A DNA stretch of 64,000 nt from Laccaria trichodermophora (taxonomy: Eukaryota; Basidiomycota; Agaricomycetes; Agaricales; Hydnangiaceae), in the NCBI GenBank assembly GCA_018417955.1, contig JACTVC010000024.1:186001-250000 (forward strand), written 5' to 3'. Shown here piece after piece: positions 21,030 through 33,235 of the stretch. Every line of letters begins with the position of its first letter. Position 1 is the first letter of the stretch. Both the position numbers and the translations under genes were made by a program. The notes under the pieces are model-generated. The model did not search any database. It was not told the DNA's origin and saw only the letters and a program-made list of their open reading frames with translations.

Positions 21030-23371
21030 TTAGTTATCCTCATCATCTTGAGCTTCTTCATCTAAACCTAAGTTTTCCTCCTCATCTTCATCTGATTTCT
21101 TCATCTCTTGTTTGCGGAGGACATACTTTGTGTGGTAGAACAGCATGGTGTGTAAAAACCAGTTAAAATTTCCAGGTGTCATACGTTTGAGAATTGATTG
21201 ATATCCACCAAGCCATGCATTAAGTTGTTCGCAAACCTAAATGAAATATAGTGTTGAGGTGAGATTGAATCAAAATAAAGTAATAAATACCTGTGTATTG
21301 AATGCTCGCTTCAAATATGCTTTACCATTCTTATCATATGCCATGACTACAAGGTTTGGAGCAGATCCATCTCCAGGTGAGGGATTACAATATTTTCGGC
21401 ATAGAAAATCTAACACCCGATGATTGATATAGTGGTAGGCATCCACAATAAATCGAGTAGTTTTTTTCCAAATATCCCAACTTCCATTTGCTACTGCAGT
21501 TGCAAACACTTGACAACCTTTATCAATACAAATATAATCAGGCCTTGATTCTTCTGTTGGATAAACTTTTCCTAGGAAGTTTAAAATATTTGTTGGTGAT
21601 TCTGATTTATCAAACTTTGTCCAAGCAATAACGACACCACAAGGTGCACAGATAGTTTCAACACAATAGAATCTACCTGCACGAAAGTAATTGGGGGCTT
21701 CTTGTGGTTCTGCATTTGGAGCATCATGTTGTTGGGGATTTGGTCCTCTGCAATTTGGCTCCCAAGGATTATTTTCACCAGGGCGTTGTAACATCCGGCG
21801 GACTCCAGCTTGATTGTGGCGCTTGCTGTGCTTTGCATGTTTACGCCACTCTGGTTCGTGCTGTTGACATGCAAGTGTTCTTTCTACTCTTCTGTTATTA
21901 CAACCACGAACCAAGCATTGAGAACCAAGAGCTAAGTGATGTATATCACACAGTGATCCACCACGAGAGTTAGACAGATCATTAGTGCAATTTTCATATG
22001 CACAGTGCTAAAAAGATTATTGTAAAAAAATGAACTTAGTAGAAAGAATCTAAAATTATTTACCTGAGGACCCATAACTATACCATCAAGAACAACCATT
22101 CTTATATTTGGGGTATCATCAGTATCCATCTCATCATCTGAAGGGACCTGAGGTGCATCAATGTCCATTTCTTCAGGTGCTCCTTCCAAAGCAGGAATAT
22201 CATCATCTGTGGCATCAACACCAACAACAGCTGCTGGATTATTGAAAACTACATCACTTGTCTCTTTGCGTTTTTGAGTGCATTCATCGCATGCATGTTT
22301 CTCTGAAGCTCTAATAATTCCATCTTCTCCCAAAAGTGAAAATGCCTGGGTAGTAACTTCTTTGATGTTTAATCCATCATCAAATTCAGCATCAATTCCA
22401 GATTCCTCAGCAATTGTACGAACAGATTGTTGAACAAATGCTTGCCAGACTTGAGCACGAGTAATTGAAATTTCTTTGGTTCCATGTGTATTATTCCAGT
22501 ACTCTGCAAATGCAGATGCTGAAGCATGGAAGTTATACATAGCATTTATGACTGCTGTTGCAAATAGACGATCAGCCCAGATTAATTGGCCAATCTTCAA
22601 ATATTTGGCTGAGTTGACATAGACTTGTTTTAAAGTATTTTGAACAGTCGATGTATCTTCAAATCTTTCATGATCAGCTGCATATAATGTTTTACAGCTC
22701 GGACATTTGCCAGTGAGCACAGGCACATGTCGGTTTACTGTCTGCCCTTTGATCAAAGTAACCAATGGTATGTCACGAGGTTTGGTGGATTGACGCAATG
22801 ATCTTGGACTACAGTCTAGAGTTTGACATGCAAATGAAGGTGGACAAATGACATAAGCTGGTTCAATCTTGCTATGTGACAGAGGGAGTAATTTTCCTTT
22901 ATAATTTCCCTCCTCATCAAATGTTGACAGTTTCAAACACCCAGCTAGCCTGTCAAGCTTTCCAGCAAGAAGGGAAACCTTTGTCTTTTGATCTGGCTCT
23001 CGTGCAAGTTCATTCTCAGAGAATAAAGTTTCAGTTCTCTTATTTCCAAGTTTGTCCATTAGTGCAGTGCTTAGTGCAGTTATCCATCCTGTAACTTGGA
23101 CTTTGTATTCATCACCATATATCCGCTGTTGTTGACGAAAATGAAGATTTAATAAATCTGGATTTTCAAATAAGGTGTATGAGACTGCAAGAACAGTAGC
23201 CAAAGAAACATTGGACCCAAATATTGATTGTATAGTATCACTAAAAGTGCTGAATGGGATATTTGGGAAGGGACGTTGCACTAGAGGGGTAGCATATGTA
23301 GATGAAACTAGACAAGACCAGATAAAGAACCAGGCAAGAATCCAGTGCTGGCATACAAGAGATATAGCCAT
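21030..23371 (-). CDS. CxC5-type, KDZ-associated protein (743 aa, intact)
   Basis: My model is 23371-22064, 22007-21291 and 21236-21030; 2,232 nt with every join in phase 0 and no internal stop. The start at 23371 begins MAISLVCQHW with a hydrophobic first 30 residues. Conserved family features: PVLTGKCPSCKTLY, GQLIWADRLF, AMYNFHASASAFAEYWNN, VWQAFVQQSVRTIA, LLGEDGIIRAS, HACDECTQ, MVVLDGIVMGP, then HCAYENC, CLVRGCNNRR, MLQRPGENNPW, FYCVETICAPCGVVIAWTKF, NILNFLGKVYPTEESRPDY, VDAYHYINHR, and a last exon ending in an acidic tail. I assign it to the CxC5/CxC6 proteins described with KDZ transposons. The Cys-rich parts probably bind zinc; the enzymatic role is unknown. It lies 118 bp downstream of its same-strand neighbour. 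Confidence 0.8.
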
Positions 23372-23489
23372 TGTAACAAATATCAAAGTGGATCTGAAGA
23401 AAAAAGTAAAACTACTGTACAAATCAGCTCATTCATGTCCCATGCATATTCTGAAATGAAAAAAAAGGGGAAAAAGTCACAAATCCTAC

Positions 23490-25615
23490 TTACTCAGAAG
23501 CTTCATCATCCAAATACCTTCCCCTTGCCTGCCTCGACTTCTTGTGCTTTCTCTGCACTACTGGTTGATCTTTATCACGATTCTTCTTGGGACTGTCTGG
23601 AGCTTTTCTCTTTCCCTTCAGATCACCACGCTTCTTCAACTCTCCCTCACGATCTTTTTTGTCAAGCCAGTTCTTCAGATCAGGAAAGCTCGGCACACGA
23701 CTACCCCTTAATTCCCACAAATCCTCAGTAGAGAGGCAATCCTCCTCCTCATTAAGCCAGTCTCGCATATCTGGATATTCCTCAGCTCGTAGAAATGCTG
23801 GCTTCCACACTTGGTAGAACTGAGTCTTAGCGATGAAGATATGAATAAAGTCGACAATGTTGGGAACCCAGACAGCTCCATCATCAAACTGTGACTTCCA
23901 CTCAGCATCCTTGCTCAAGCCTGTAACTTTCGGAGTAGCATTTATGATAGCCTTAAACTTCTGATAGGCAGACTGTAACCCAGGCTTATCCAGAGAGGCA
24001 AGATCTCTGTCAATCCCAAGATATTCCAAGAGAAGAGCTTTGTTGGCATTAGAAAGCCTTGAAGGACCAGTCACCTCAGATGTACTAACAGATGATGCTC
24101 GAGAGTGTCCACGAGAATCAGAAGGAACTGACAAGGAGCGAGGGACAGATCCTGAATGAGAACCTAAAGAGACAGAGCGTTGATGAAAGGATGGTGGAAT
24201 TGCAGAAGCGACCATTTTTTCATGGTCATTTTCCTAAATATAACTTAGATAAAATTCAAACAGAGAATGCCAATGAAACCTACCAGAAGAATATGTGTGA
24301 CTTTACCAATCTCATCCTCCTCCCAAATAGCTTCCTCGTCATCCTCAACTACAACGTTATAACGACCCATGATAGACCACTGCTTCTTATCCAAAATATA
24401 GACACGATAATTGTGATCTGAAAGAAAGCTTATTATACTTTGTATTTTCAGATATAATCAAATACCTACTGCGAACGGGGGAATAGCTCTTGGCGACCTT
24501 CTTCAAAAGTGGGCCCAATGTCTCAAAGCAGGGGGACTTGACATTCAGGTGTGAGGTGGGGTTCTCAATAACAACATCAGAAGGAGGTTGTTGGACAATG
24601 GTGATATCAATGCGACCATTAGAAAGAGGTCTGACCTCTTGGGGTGCATAATCAACAGAGTCACCTATATTGAAAGAATTTCCCAGGGCACGCCCATGCA
24701 AAATACCCCCAGTAGAACGTGAAGATCCATGGGCAGGTACTGGTGTCTTGGGAGGTGGCAAATTCGAAAGATCAATATCTATGAATAGATAAGAATGAAT
24801 AAATGAGAAAGTGAAACTAAACAAAATCAGAATATTACCTTCAACCAAGAAATTATCACCAGTAGATACAACCGAGTGAAAATTATCACCAGTAGACTCA
24901 ACAATGTCTAGAAAAAATAATAAATCCATAAAATAACATTAAAAAAAGAAAATATTACCCTCAGCCAATGGACGGCCTCTACCCTCATCACCCTCATCAC
25001 CTTCATCACCTTCATCACCTTCCTCATCCTCATCACCATCTTCCTCATCACTCCCCTCACCACTTACATCTTCATGTGCAGCAGTAACTTCGGGCTCATG
25101 GTTGACACGAGAACGGCTACTCGAAACAGTAGGAGCAGGGGGGAGGAAGGAAGGGGTCGATGATAATTTGACAGTACGCTTTGGAGGTGCAACTGAAGTA
25201 CCAGCAGCTTCAAGGGCAAGTTCAACTCTAACAACATCCCATTATAAATAGTTATATAAAGATTAAAATAAAAGAGCTCACGGTGTCAGATGGACTGGGA
25301 TGCCTTTATCATTCTCAGCCTTGTCTTTGGCTGCTCGCTGGGCAGCTGTCATTCTGAATAAAATAGTTGGTATCCAAGCACTGGTATAAAAGAAGCCACA
25401 CACCTTGCTTTTTTCCCCTTCTTACCACCACTCTTTCCCTTTTTGGTGCTCTTTCCAGCCTTTGGTTCCTCCTCACCACTCTCTTCAACATCAGTCTTTG
25501 TAGCCTTAGCACGCTTGGTGGTTGTTGCCTCAGTATTGGATTGGCCACGTTTCCGGCCCCGTTTGGGGGGGGAGATCACCCCAGCTTGTAGAGATCGAAG
25601 CTCTCTTGCACTCAT
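23490..25615 (-). CDS. 602-aa partner protein of CxC5 gene (intact, seven exons)
   Basis: My model is 25615-25404, 25353-25282, 25227-24959, 24907-24839, 24778-24470, 24417-24284 and 24233-23490; total 1,809 nt, in frame throughout. It begins MSARELRSLQAGVISPPKRG and continues into a Lys-rich stretch (KSTKKGKSGGKKGKK). A low-complexity acidic run of EGDEGDEGDEG type follows, then YRVYILDKKQWSIMGRYNVV, a Ser-rich linker, and a conserved C-terminal region (LLLEYLGIDRDLASLD, DDGAVWVPNIVDFIHIFIA, FLRAEEYPDMRDWL, VPSFPDLKNWL) ending in a basic tail. I recall the WVPN.VDFI..F.AK segment from a repeated mushroom family without assigned function. The basic and acidic tracts suggest a nuclear, nucleic-acid- or histone-related role (inference). 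The gene precedes the CxC5-like gene on the same strand with 118 bp between. Confidence 0.75.
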
Positions 25616-25619
25616 AATG

Positions 25620-26035
25620 ATAAACAGCAAGGTTAGAAGGTAAAAGAGCAAAGGGGGACTGCAAGGACAGAGGGGACAGGAAGCAAGATGAAGGGGGAAG
25701 GGAAGAAAGACGTGGGAGGAATTAGCAACTTAAACACACATGGCTAGGGCTGAGGGTTTCTTTCAAATGTCTATTTTGGGTAGTTCAGACTTAGTAAAAA
25801 TTTCGAAGAAGTAAGAGGCAGCGTGAAAACGCCGCCTCATTTGATTCTAAGTATGTACAAGGGGAATGTAAGCCAGGCAAACAAACAAGACAGCAGGTGG
25901 GATTCCTGCTGTCTCGTTGTGTTCTGGGGCTCAGGTAGTTACTGTAAAATAAAAAAACATGGTATTCTAGGGAAACACGCGAAAATTGTAAAGCAAGCGT
26001 TGACGTTGGGCGTTGTCCATCCGTGGGCGCTGGTA
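25620..26035. other. No supported gene upstream of the 602-aa gene
   Basis: AG-rich leader-like sequence (25640-25720) just upstream of the start, then unremarkable sequence. The promoter of the two-gene module would lie here, but I see no motif I can defend. Confidence 0.3.
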
Positions 26036-26690
26036 TTATTAATAGGTGGCGGCGGTGGGCGTTGTTGATGGGCGATGGGCGGTGGGCGTTTGTGATGGGC
26101 AGTGGGCGTTTGCGATGGGCATCGTTATTAATGGGCGGCGGTGGGCGTTGTTGATGGGCTTTGTTGATGGGCGATGGGCGTTTGCGATGGGCGGTGGGCG
26201 TTTGTGATGGGCGGTGGGCGTTTGCGATGGGCGTCGTTATTAATGGGCGGCGGTGGGCGTTGTTGATGGGCTTTGTTGATGGGCGGTGGGCGTTTGCGAT
26301 GGGCAGTAGGCGTTGTTGATGGGCTGTGGGCGTTCGTTTACGGGTGGTGTGTCTAAACGGTTTGCATACGTGGTGGTGGAGGCTGGGGGAGGCGTCGTTG
26401 TTGAGTTCTGGGCTTGTACGTTGATAGTGGGTGGGCGCTGGGTGTCGTTCATGGGTGCTGGATGTTGTTGGGTGGGCTGTGGGTGTTGTCGTCGTGAGCA
26501 GTGGGCGGTGGGCGCCGTTTCGTGAGCAGTGGGCACTGGGTGAGCAATGGGCGTTGTTCGTGGGTGTGGGGTTCTCGTTTGTGGGCGTCGTGTGGTGATT
26601 TGTGGACGGTGAGGCCTCGTGGGCGCTAGTGTTCGTGTTCGGGTGCTAGGGTTGTCATCTGGGGGTGTGGTGGTGCGTGTCATTCGAGAT
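26035..26690 (+). repeat. GC-rich gggcggtgggcgttt minisatellite
   Basis: Many variants of GATGGGCGGTGGGCGTTTG and TGTTGATGGGCTTTGTTGAT occur between 26040 and 26340, decaying into GTGGGCG-rich sequence to 26690. The 26690-27010 part is GC- and CpG-rich with no convincing gene. Confidence 0.75.
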
Positions 26691-27107
26691 GGGATGGGAT
26701 GAGGCCGATGGACTCACTAAGAAGCGACGACGACGACGAACAACGTCGTTCGTCGTCTAGTCGCCACGTTGCTCTCGGCTACGTGGCACCTGGAACTCCC
26801 TCCCCCTCCCGCATGTCGCGTTTGTCGCGTTCAGTTGGTGACGTGGCGCTTGTGGACGTGGACGTGGCAGATTGTGGTGGGCGTGGGCGACGGATGCGGA
26901 TGGCGTCGAGGGAGGGGGATCGTGGTGGTCACGACGAGCGGTGGTGGCGACGGGCGTGTTTGGCGGCGGCGACGAGCATGGTGGTGGTGGTGGAAGAAGA
27001 GAGTGTCCGTGTTTGGTGAGCAGTGTTTGCCAAACAAGCATTGTTTGTTATCCATTGAAAATAAATAAACTATAATACATAACAAAACAATAAAATAACC
27101 AAATTAC

Positions 27108-27318
27108 AGTTCCTGCACATTCCGGGGAATGCTATTCCTGCCCATTCCGGGGAAGACCATTCCGGGGACCATTCCGGTGTAAATTCCGGAATGAGAAAAC
27201 ACAGGAATGACAAATTTAGCAGTGCTTACTGCTAAATTTCATTCCACCGGAATCCACCGGAATCCACAGGAATTCCACCGGAATGACCGGAATCCTGCAG
27301 GAATAGGGGGGGCACTGA
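27108..27318. repeat. ATTCCGG-rich palindromic short element, copy 2
   Basis: Alternating CATTCCGGGGA and inverted ATTCCACCGGAATCCACCGG, with a central hairpin AAATTTAGCAGTGCTTACTG followed by CTAAATTT, ending GGGGGGGCACTG, which inverts the CAGTGCCCCACC start of copy 1. It looks like a MITE-scale foldback. Confidence 0.55.
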
Positions 27319-27851
27319 TAAGACCTCAAATCAGCCAAGGTAATGCCAGAAACTTGATGAATCAAGGTGTTGGTTTGTGATTGACGAAACTGGATCATTC
27401 AATCCGAGACAGGCTGATAAAAATTCAAACAGTATCTACAATCACCCACCCAAAACAAAATGGTCCCTCTGAGATTGGAGAAATATAATTCAATTCCCAG
27501 CATAAGAGAAAAGACTTCATACAAGCCCTCCTTACATCAAATTTAGATTGCCTGCCATGACATCCCTTAACCCTGATATTTTGCAAAAAGTCATCTTGAT
27601 TTGTTCCCAGAGGGTGTCCCCCAAAATTTGGGGTTTGACCAAGAGCACAGAGTTTGAATTCTATCTCTTGGTTGCTTCATAGCGGTTCCATCATGATGAT
27701 GACTAAGTCATCTATGAATTCATTTAGTGAGGAATAAGAAATAATCATGGTATCCACATACTGTGTGTGACAAGATGCAAGCTTTCCACTGTGTGGAGTG
27801 TCTCAAGGATGCTTGTGAGCTTAGCACTGTGGGTAAAGCTGCAAGTTAGCA

Positions 27852-28262
27852 CATCAGTCACACCCATTTTTGAGTACCTATAAGGTACATCAATCCCTTG
27901 GTTTAGGGTACCTTGAGGGTACCCATTCTGTGGTGGTATATGAGCTCCATACCAAGACCATGATACCATGGAATGGAAAACCCATACCATACCCCACTTA
28001 TACCAATACCATGTATACCGATACCAAGTTACCATACCATACTGTGTCATGTTATACCATCATACCAAAGCTGTCACAGGGTGTCTGGGGTCCTTTTCCA
28101 AAATATATAAAGTATTTCTGCAGGCTGCAATACTGGTCCATTGGGTGCCATTTTTTGTGGGGTGGTTCTCCAGGTTTTTTCTGAGATATTAGGGTTCAAA
28201 TTGAGGCTGGATAGTCCAAACCATCTATTGAAAATGAGTTTAAATAGGCTTTATCCCAGCTT
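27852..28262 (-). repeat. Dispersed GGTATGGTATG-bearing repeat family, copy 2 (inverted)
   Basis: Reverse-complement relative of 20205-20785: AAGGTACATCAATCCCTTGG, GGTATATGAGCTCCATACC, ACCATACC tract, CTGTCACAGGGTGTCTGGGG and CTGCAATACTGGTCCATTGG. It directly abuts foldback IV. The stretch 27320-27850 holds nothing I can name. Confidence 0.7.
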
Positions 28263-31200
28263 TATCACTGCTCTGAAAATGCGGCCGAAAAAACGTCCGG
28301 ATTTGTATTAGTGCAACAGTGTCCGAAATTTTGGATGTAACTTTGACAGGGGCCAGACAAACCCCATGGAATGCTCCAATGTCCGAAATTTAGAACTTCA
28401 AGCACCTGAAAATGCGGCCAAAAAAACATCTGGACTTGTATTTAACATCCTGAATGTCATTGCCCTGAAAATGTGGCCGAAAAAATGTCCAGATTTGTGA
28501 TTAACTTGGTGAACGTCACTGCTCCGAAAATGTGGCGAAAAAAACATCCGGATTTGTATTAGTGCACCAATGTCCGAAATTTCAGGTGTAATTTTGACAG
28601 AGACCAGACAACCCCATGGAATACTCCAATGTCCGAAATTTAGAACTTCAAGCACCTGAAAATGCAGCCGAAAAAACATCTGGACTTTTATTTAACATCC
28701 TGAATGTCATTGCCCCGAAAATGTGGCCGAAAAAATGTCCGGATTTGTGATTACCTTGGTGAATGTCACTGCTGCGAAAATGCGGCCAAAAAAATGTCCA
28801 GAGTTGTAGTTGACTTGGTAAATGTCAATGCTCCAAAAATGCAGCTGAAAAAACATCTGGATGAACCCCCCCACAGACTGCTCTGAAGTCCAAAATCTTT
28901 TAGGTTACTTCCATCTGGATTTAATGATCCCTGTAGACTGCACCAATGTCCAAAATTTCAGATGTAATTTTGACATGGACCAGACAACCCTCCGCAGACT
29001 GCTTTGAAGTCTGAAATCTTTTATGTTACTTCCATCTGGATATAATAATCCCTGTAGACTGCACCGATGTCTGAAATTTCAGATGTAATTTTGATCCAGA
29101 CCAGACGACCCCCCTGCATCAAGTGAATTAGTACTTCAGGTACCTGAAAATGCAGTGGAAAAAATATCCAGATTTGTATTTAACATGCTGAATGTCATTG
29201 CCCTGAAAATGCGGCCAAAAAAATGTTCAGAGTTGTAGTTGACTTGGTAAATGTCACTGCCCTGAAAATGTGGCCGAAAAAACATCCGGATGTGTATTTA
29301 ACATGCTGAATGTCATTTTTTGAGGCTACAAAATTTTATATTGTCCGCTTTTTTGACTACAACTGTTTGTAGTATCCTTTTTTCAGACTACAAAACTTTG
29401 TAGTGTCTGCTTTTTAGGCTACAAAATTTTCTAATCAGGCAAAACTCCCTCAATTCTTAACTGATTTCGATGTTCTTAGGCTCATTTTGATGGGTAAACC
29501 CATGGGGTTCTGGGTATGGGTAATTTACAACTCAAGTATGGGCCACTGGTGCAATACCCATGGGTTTTCGTAGTGTCCTTGATCATGAATAAGTACATGG
29601 GTTCATATTTGTGGGTCTATGGTTGAAGGAGTCCATTGCTGTCACCGTCTGTATCACCTCTTCAACCCTACATCCCCATGAACATATGTACTTATTCATT
29701 AGTGTCCAGTCTACGAAACTTGAAAGTTTGTAGCCCACCTTTCTGACATATAATTTGTAGTGTCCTTCACTATGAATAAAGTACATATAGGTTCATGGGA
29801 CTATCATTGAAGGAGTGCAAAGGATGGATGATTTGACATTGCAGTATTTCACTTGGTTTTAAGATTGAACTTAGTCATTCTCACTCCTTGGACCATATCT
29901 CCATGAACATATATATACTTATACATAGTAAACCAATGATACAGCAATGGCAAAATGTCCACCCTTTTCACTCCTTCGACCATAGACCCATGAACCCATA
30001 TACTCATTTATGATCAAGGACACTAAAAAAACCTATGGATATTGGACAAATGGCCAACACACAATCTGGAGAGTACCCTTACCCACAATCCCATGGGTTT
30101 ACCTGTCAAAAGGAGCCCAAGAACATCCAAATTGGTTAAGAATTGAGGGAGTTCTGCCTAAGTTCAACTGGTTATTACAAAGTTTTGTGGTCTAGAATTC
30201 AAAGTATTCCATGGGTTGTCTGGTCCATGCCATAATTGCATCTGAAATTTCAGACATTGGTTCACATTATGGGGATTAAGACATCTGGATGGAAATGACC
30301 CACAAAATTCTGGACTTCAGAGCAGTCTGCAGGGGGGTTGCCCGGTCTGTGTCAAAATTTCAGACACTGGTGCAGTCTATTGGGATCAATATATCCAGAT
30401 GGAAGTAACCTAAAACATTTCGGACTTCAGAGCAGTCTGTGTGGGGGTTGTCTTGCTCATGTCAAAATTACATGTGAAATTTCGGACATTGGTGCCGTTT
30501 ATGGGGACCATTATATCTGGATGACCTGCAGAATTTTGGACTTCAGAGCATTCTGCAAGGGATGTCTGGTCCACATAAAAATTATATCCAAAATTGCAGA
30601 CATTCAAATCTGGATCTTTTTCAGCTGCATTTTTGGAGCAGTGACATTCATCAAGTTAATCACAAATCCGCACATTTTTTTTGGCTGCATTTTCGGGGCC
30701 ATGGCCTCTGGCATGTTAAATACAGATCCAGATGTTTTTTCCACCGCATGTTCAGGTACTTAAAGTATTAATTCACTTGATGTGGGGGAAGTAACCTAAA
30801 AGATTTCGGACCTCAGAGCGGTCCGCGGGGGGCTCCGGACATTTTTTTGGCTGCATTTCTGGGGCAATGACATTCAGCATGTTAAATACAGATCCGGATG
30901 TTTTTTCTGTTGCATTTTCGGATACTTGAAGTACTAATTCACTCAATGCAGGGGGGTTGTCTGGTCTGGATGAAAATTAAATCTGAAATTTCGGACATTG
31001 GTGCAGTCTATGGGGATTATTATATCCGGATGGAAGTAACCTAAAAGATTTCAGACTTCAAAGCAGTCCACAGGGGGTTGTCTGGTCTGTGTCAAAATTA
31101 CATCCAAAATTTCGGACATTGGTGCAGTCTACAGGGATCATTATATCTGGATGACCTCCAGAAAAATCCAGATATTCTTTTCCACCACATTTTTGGGGCC

Positions 31201-31375
31201 ATGGCCTCTGGCATGTTAAATACAGATCCAAATGTTTTTTCGGCCACATTTTTGGGTGCTCCAAGTTCTAAATTAATCTGGACATTCTTTTCGGCTGCAC
31301 TTTTGGGGCCATGACCTCTGGCATGTTAAATACACATCTGGATGTTTTTTCGGCAGCATTTTTCAGTACTTTACC
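28262..31375. mobile_element. Foldback element IV (diverged 3.1-kb palindrome)
   Basis: The left side (28262-29320) repeats GAAAATGCGGCCGAAAAAAC, ATCCGGATTTGTATTTAACA and TGTCCGAAATTTCAGATGTA. The right side (30200-31372) carries the reverse complements (GATGTTTTTTCGGC, AATTTCGGACATTGGTGCAG). The inner part is also mirrored: CCTCAATTCTTAACTGATTT near 29450 against TTAAGAATTGAGGGAGTT near 30140, and an ATGAATAAGTACATGGGTTC unit near 29590 against its complement near 29990. Point differences and indels are frequent, so it is older than foldbacks I and II. No gene inside. Confidence 0.7.
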
Positions 31376-31379
31376 CTCC

Positions 31380-31560
31380 CCCACGGATTCCACATGGACT
31401 CCATAAATCCATCTGGACTCCATCTGGACTCCACCCAGGAAGGACCTCACCCTACATTTTTGATGAAAATCCATCTGGACTCCACATGGACTCCACCTGG
31501 AATCCAAGTGGCCTCCAGATGGATTCAATCAGAGTTCCAACATGGACTCTGCCTTGCACA
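31380..31560 (+). repeat. ccatctggactccac repeats
   Basis: CATCTGGACTCCA and CACATGGACTCCA variants recur about eight times in 180 bp. From 31560 to 31720 nothing is seen. Confidence 0.6.
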
Positions 31561-31724
31561 AATTATAAAAAAATCCCAACTTTAGCCAGATGTCATGACT
31601 TAATCTAACTCAGACCTTATGTTCAATCCTAAGAATTCCTTATGATATTTGTATTTGAACAAAGAAAATTCAAGTGTATTTATTGGATAGAACTACATAC
31701 ATGTATTTTACTACTTCAAATGGA

Positions 31725-31905
31725 GAAGGGAAAGTGATAGAGAGAGGGAGGGGAAGGGAGTGATGGAGGGGAAGGAATTGATGAAGGGGGGAGGGAGTGA
31801 TGAAGGGGAAGGGAGTGATAGAGGGGAGGGAGTGATGGAGGGGAGGGAGTGGTGGAGGGATGGAGGGAAGGGGGGGTGAGGGAGGGAATGGGGGGGGGAG
31901 ACAAT
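31725..31905 (+). repeat. Purine-rich gggagtgatggagggga array
   Basis: One strand is almost pure G/A with repeats of GGGAGTGATGGAGGGGA. Such tracts can form triplex or G-rich structures. Proline/serine-rich frames on the other strand are artefacts. Confidence 0.7.
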
Positions 31906-31909
31906 GGTT

Positions 31910-32420
31910 TTCATGTTGTTGGCATGGGTCGTCGCGTCATCATCATTGTGGGTCGTGGCTGCATCGTTGTCATGGGTTGTGGTCATGTCGTTGATGTGGG
32001 TCATGGCTGTGTCGTTGATGTGGGTCATCGTCGCATCATCGTTGACGTGGGTCATGGTCGCACCTGGACGTTGATGTGGGCCATCGTCACGTTGTCATTG
32101 ATGTGGGTCGTCGTCACATTGTTGTTGACGTGGGTCATCTTCGTGTTGTCGTTGATGTGGGTCATCATCATGTTGTCGTTGACATGGGTCATCATCATGT
32201 TGTCGTTGATGTGGGTTGTGGCCGCGTCATCGTCGTGGGTCATTGTTGCATTGTTGTTGATGTGGGTTGTGGCCAGGTCATTGTTGTGGGTTGTGGCCAC
32301 GTCGTGGTTGTGGGTCGTGGTTGTGTCGTCGTCAACATGGGTTGTGGTTGTGTCATGCTCCTGGGTGATTGTCGCTTGGCTGGTTGTCGTGTCGTTGTCA
32401 TCGCTGTGCTGTGGATGGGT
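31910..32420 (+). repeat. gtgggtcatcgtcgtgttgtcgttgat minisatellite
   Basis: Many degenerate units of GTTGATGTGGGTCATCGTCG. Histidine/asparagine-rich and valine-rich frames on the two strands reflect the repeat. The stretch 32420-32690 shows no gene. Confidence 0.7.
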
Positions 32421-32689
32421 GGGGTTGTAGTGACATGGCATTGACACGTTGTTGGGGGTCATCATTGTCAGGGGTCGTTGGTGTGGGCGGTCGTCGATGG
32501 CAGTGGATGGTGTCAGCCTGGGTGACGTGCTGAGTGAGGGGGGCTCGTCGTGAGGGATGGTGGTTGGATGGTGGTGGTTGAGGAACAAGATGTGCAAATA
32601 ATAAACAAACACTGCGCACATGTGTTGAACGTGCAGAACATGCCGAGCGACATGGCCATATAGATCACTAGTTGGCCTTAGCTTTTAAA

Positions 32690-33235
32690 GGCCTTGTGGT
32701 TCCACAGCTAATTGTCTGGGGTAAGGGAACAAGAGCTGGACTGTAAATGTAAATGCACAATTGCTGGTCCATGGGTGTAATGGAGCAGCAGGTGGTCCGT
32801 GGGTGTAATTGCAGGCCTGCAGGTATAACAGAATAAGATTCTGTGGGTGTAATGGAGCAATTGTGGACCCACAGGGCAATGGAACAAGAGCTAGACTGTA
32901 AATGTAAAGACACAATTGCTGGTCTGCAGGTGTAACAGAGCAGCAGGTGGTCTGTGGGTGTAATTGCAGGCCCATGGGGTATAATGAAAGAAGATTCTGC
33001 AGCTGTAATGGAGCAATTGTGGACCCACAGGGTAATGGAACAAGAGCTGGACTGTGAATGTAAAGGCACAATTGCTGGTCCATGGGTGTAATTGCAGGCC
33101 CATGGGGTATAACGGAATAAGATTCCGCAGGTGTAAGGGAGAAATTGTGGACCCATGGGTGTAATGGAACAACAGCTGGTCTGCAGGTGTAAATGCACAA
33201 TTTTTCAGCCATGGGTCCAACCAAATGGGAGTGGG
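32690..33235 (-). repeat. About 150-170-bp tandem repeats (caagagctggactgtaaatg)
   Basis: The landmark CAAGAGCTGGACTGTAAATG recurs at about 32728, 32888 and 33041 with shared GGTGTAATGGAGCA and GACCCACAGGG segments. From 33235 to 34400 I see no supportable gene. Confidence 0.65.

Noticed and set aside
26240..27085. Proline/threonine- and valine/glycine-rich frames in the GC-rich region
   Set aside because: Low-complexity translations of the GTGGGCG minisatellite; no introns or family features.
31716..32621. Histidine/asparagine-rich 189-residue frame and its valine-rich shadow
   Set aside because: Repeat-derived (GTGGGTCATCGTC units); both strands are open because the unit lacks stops.
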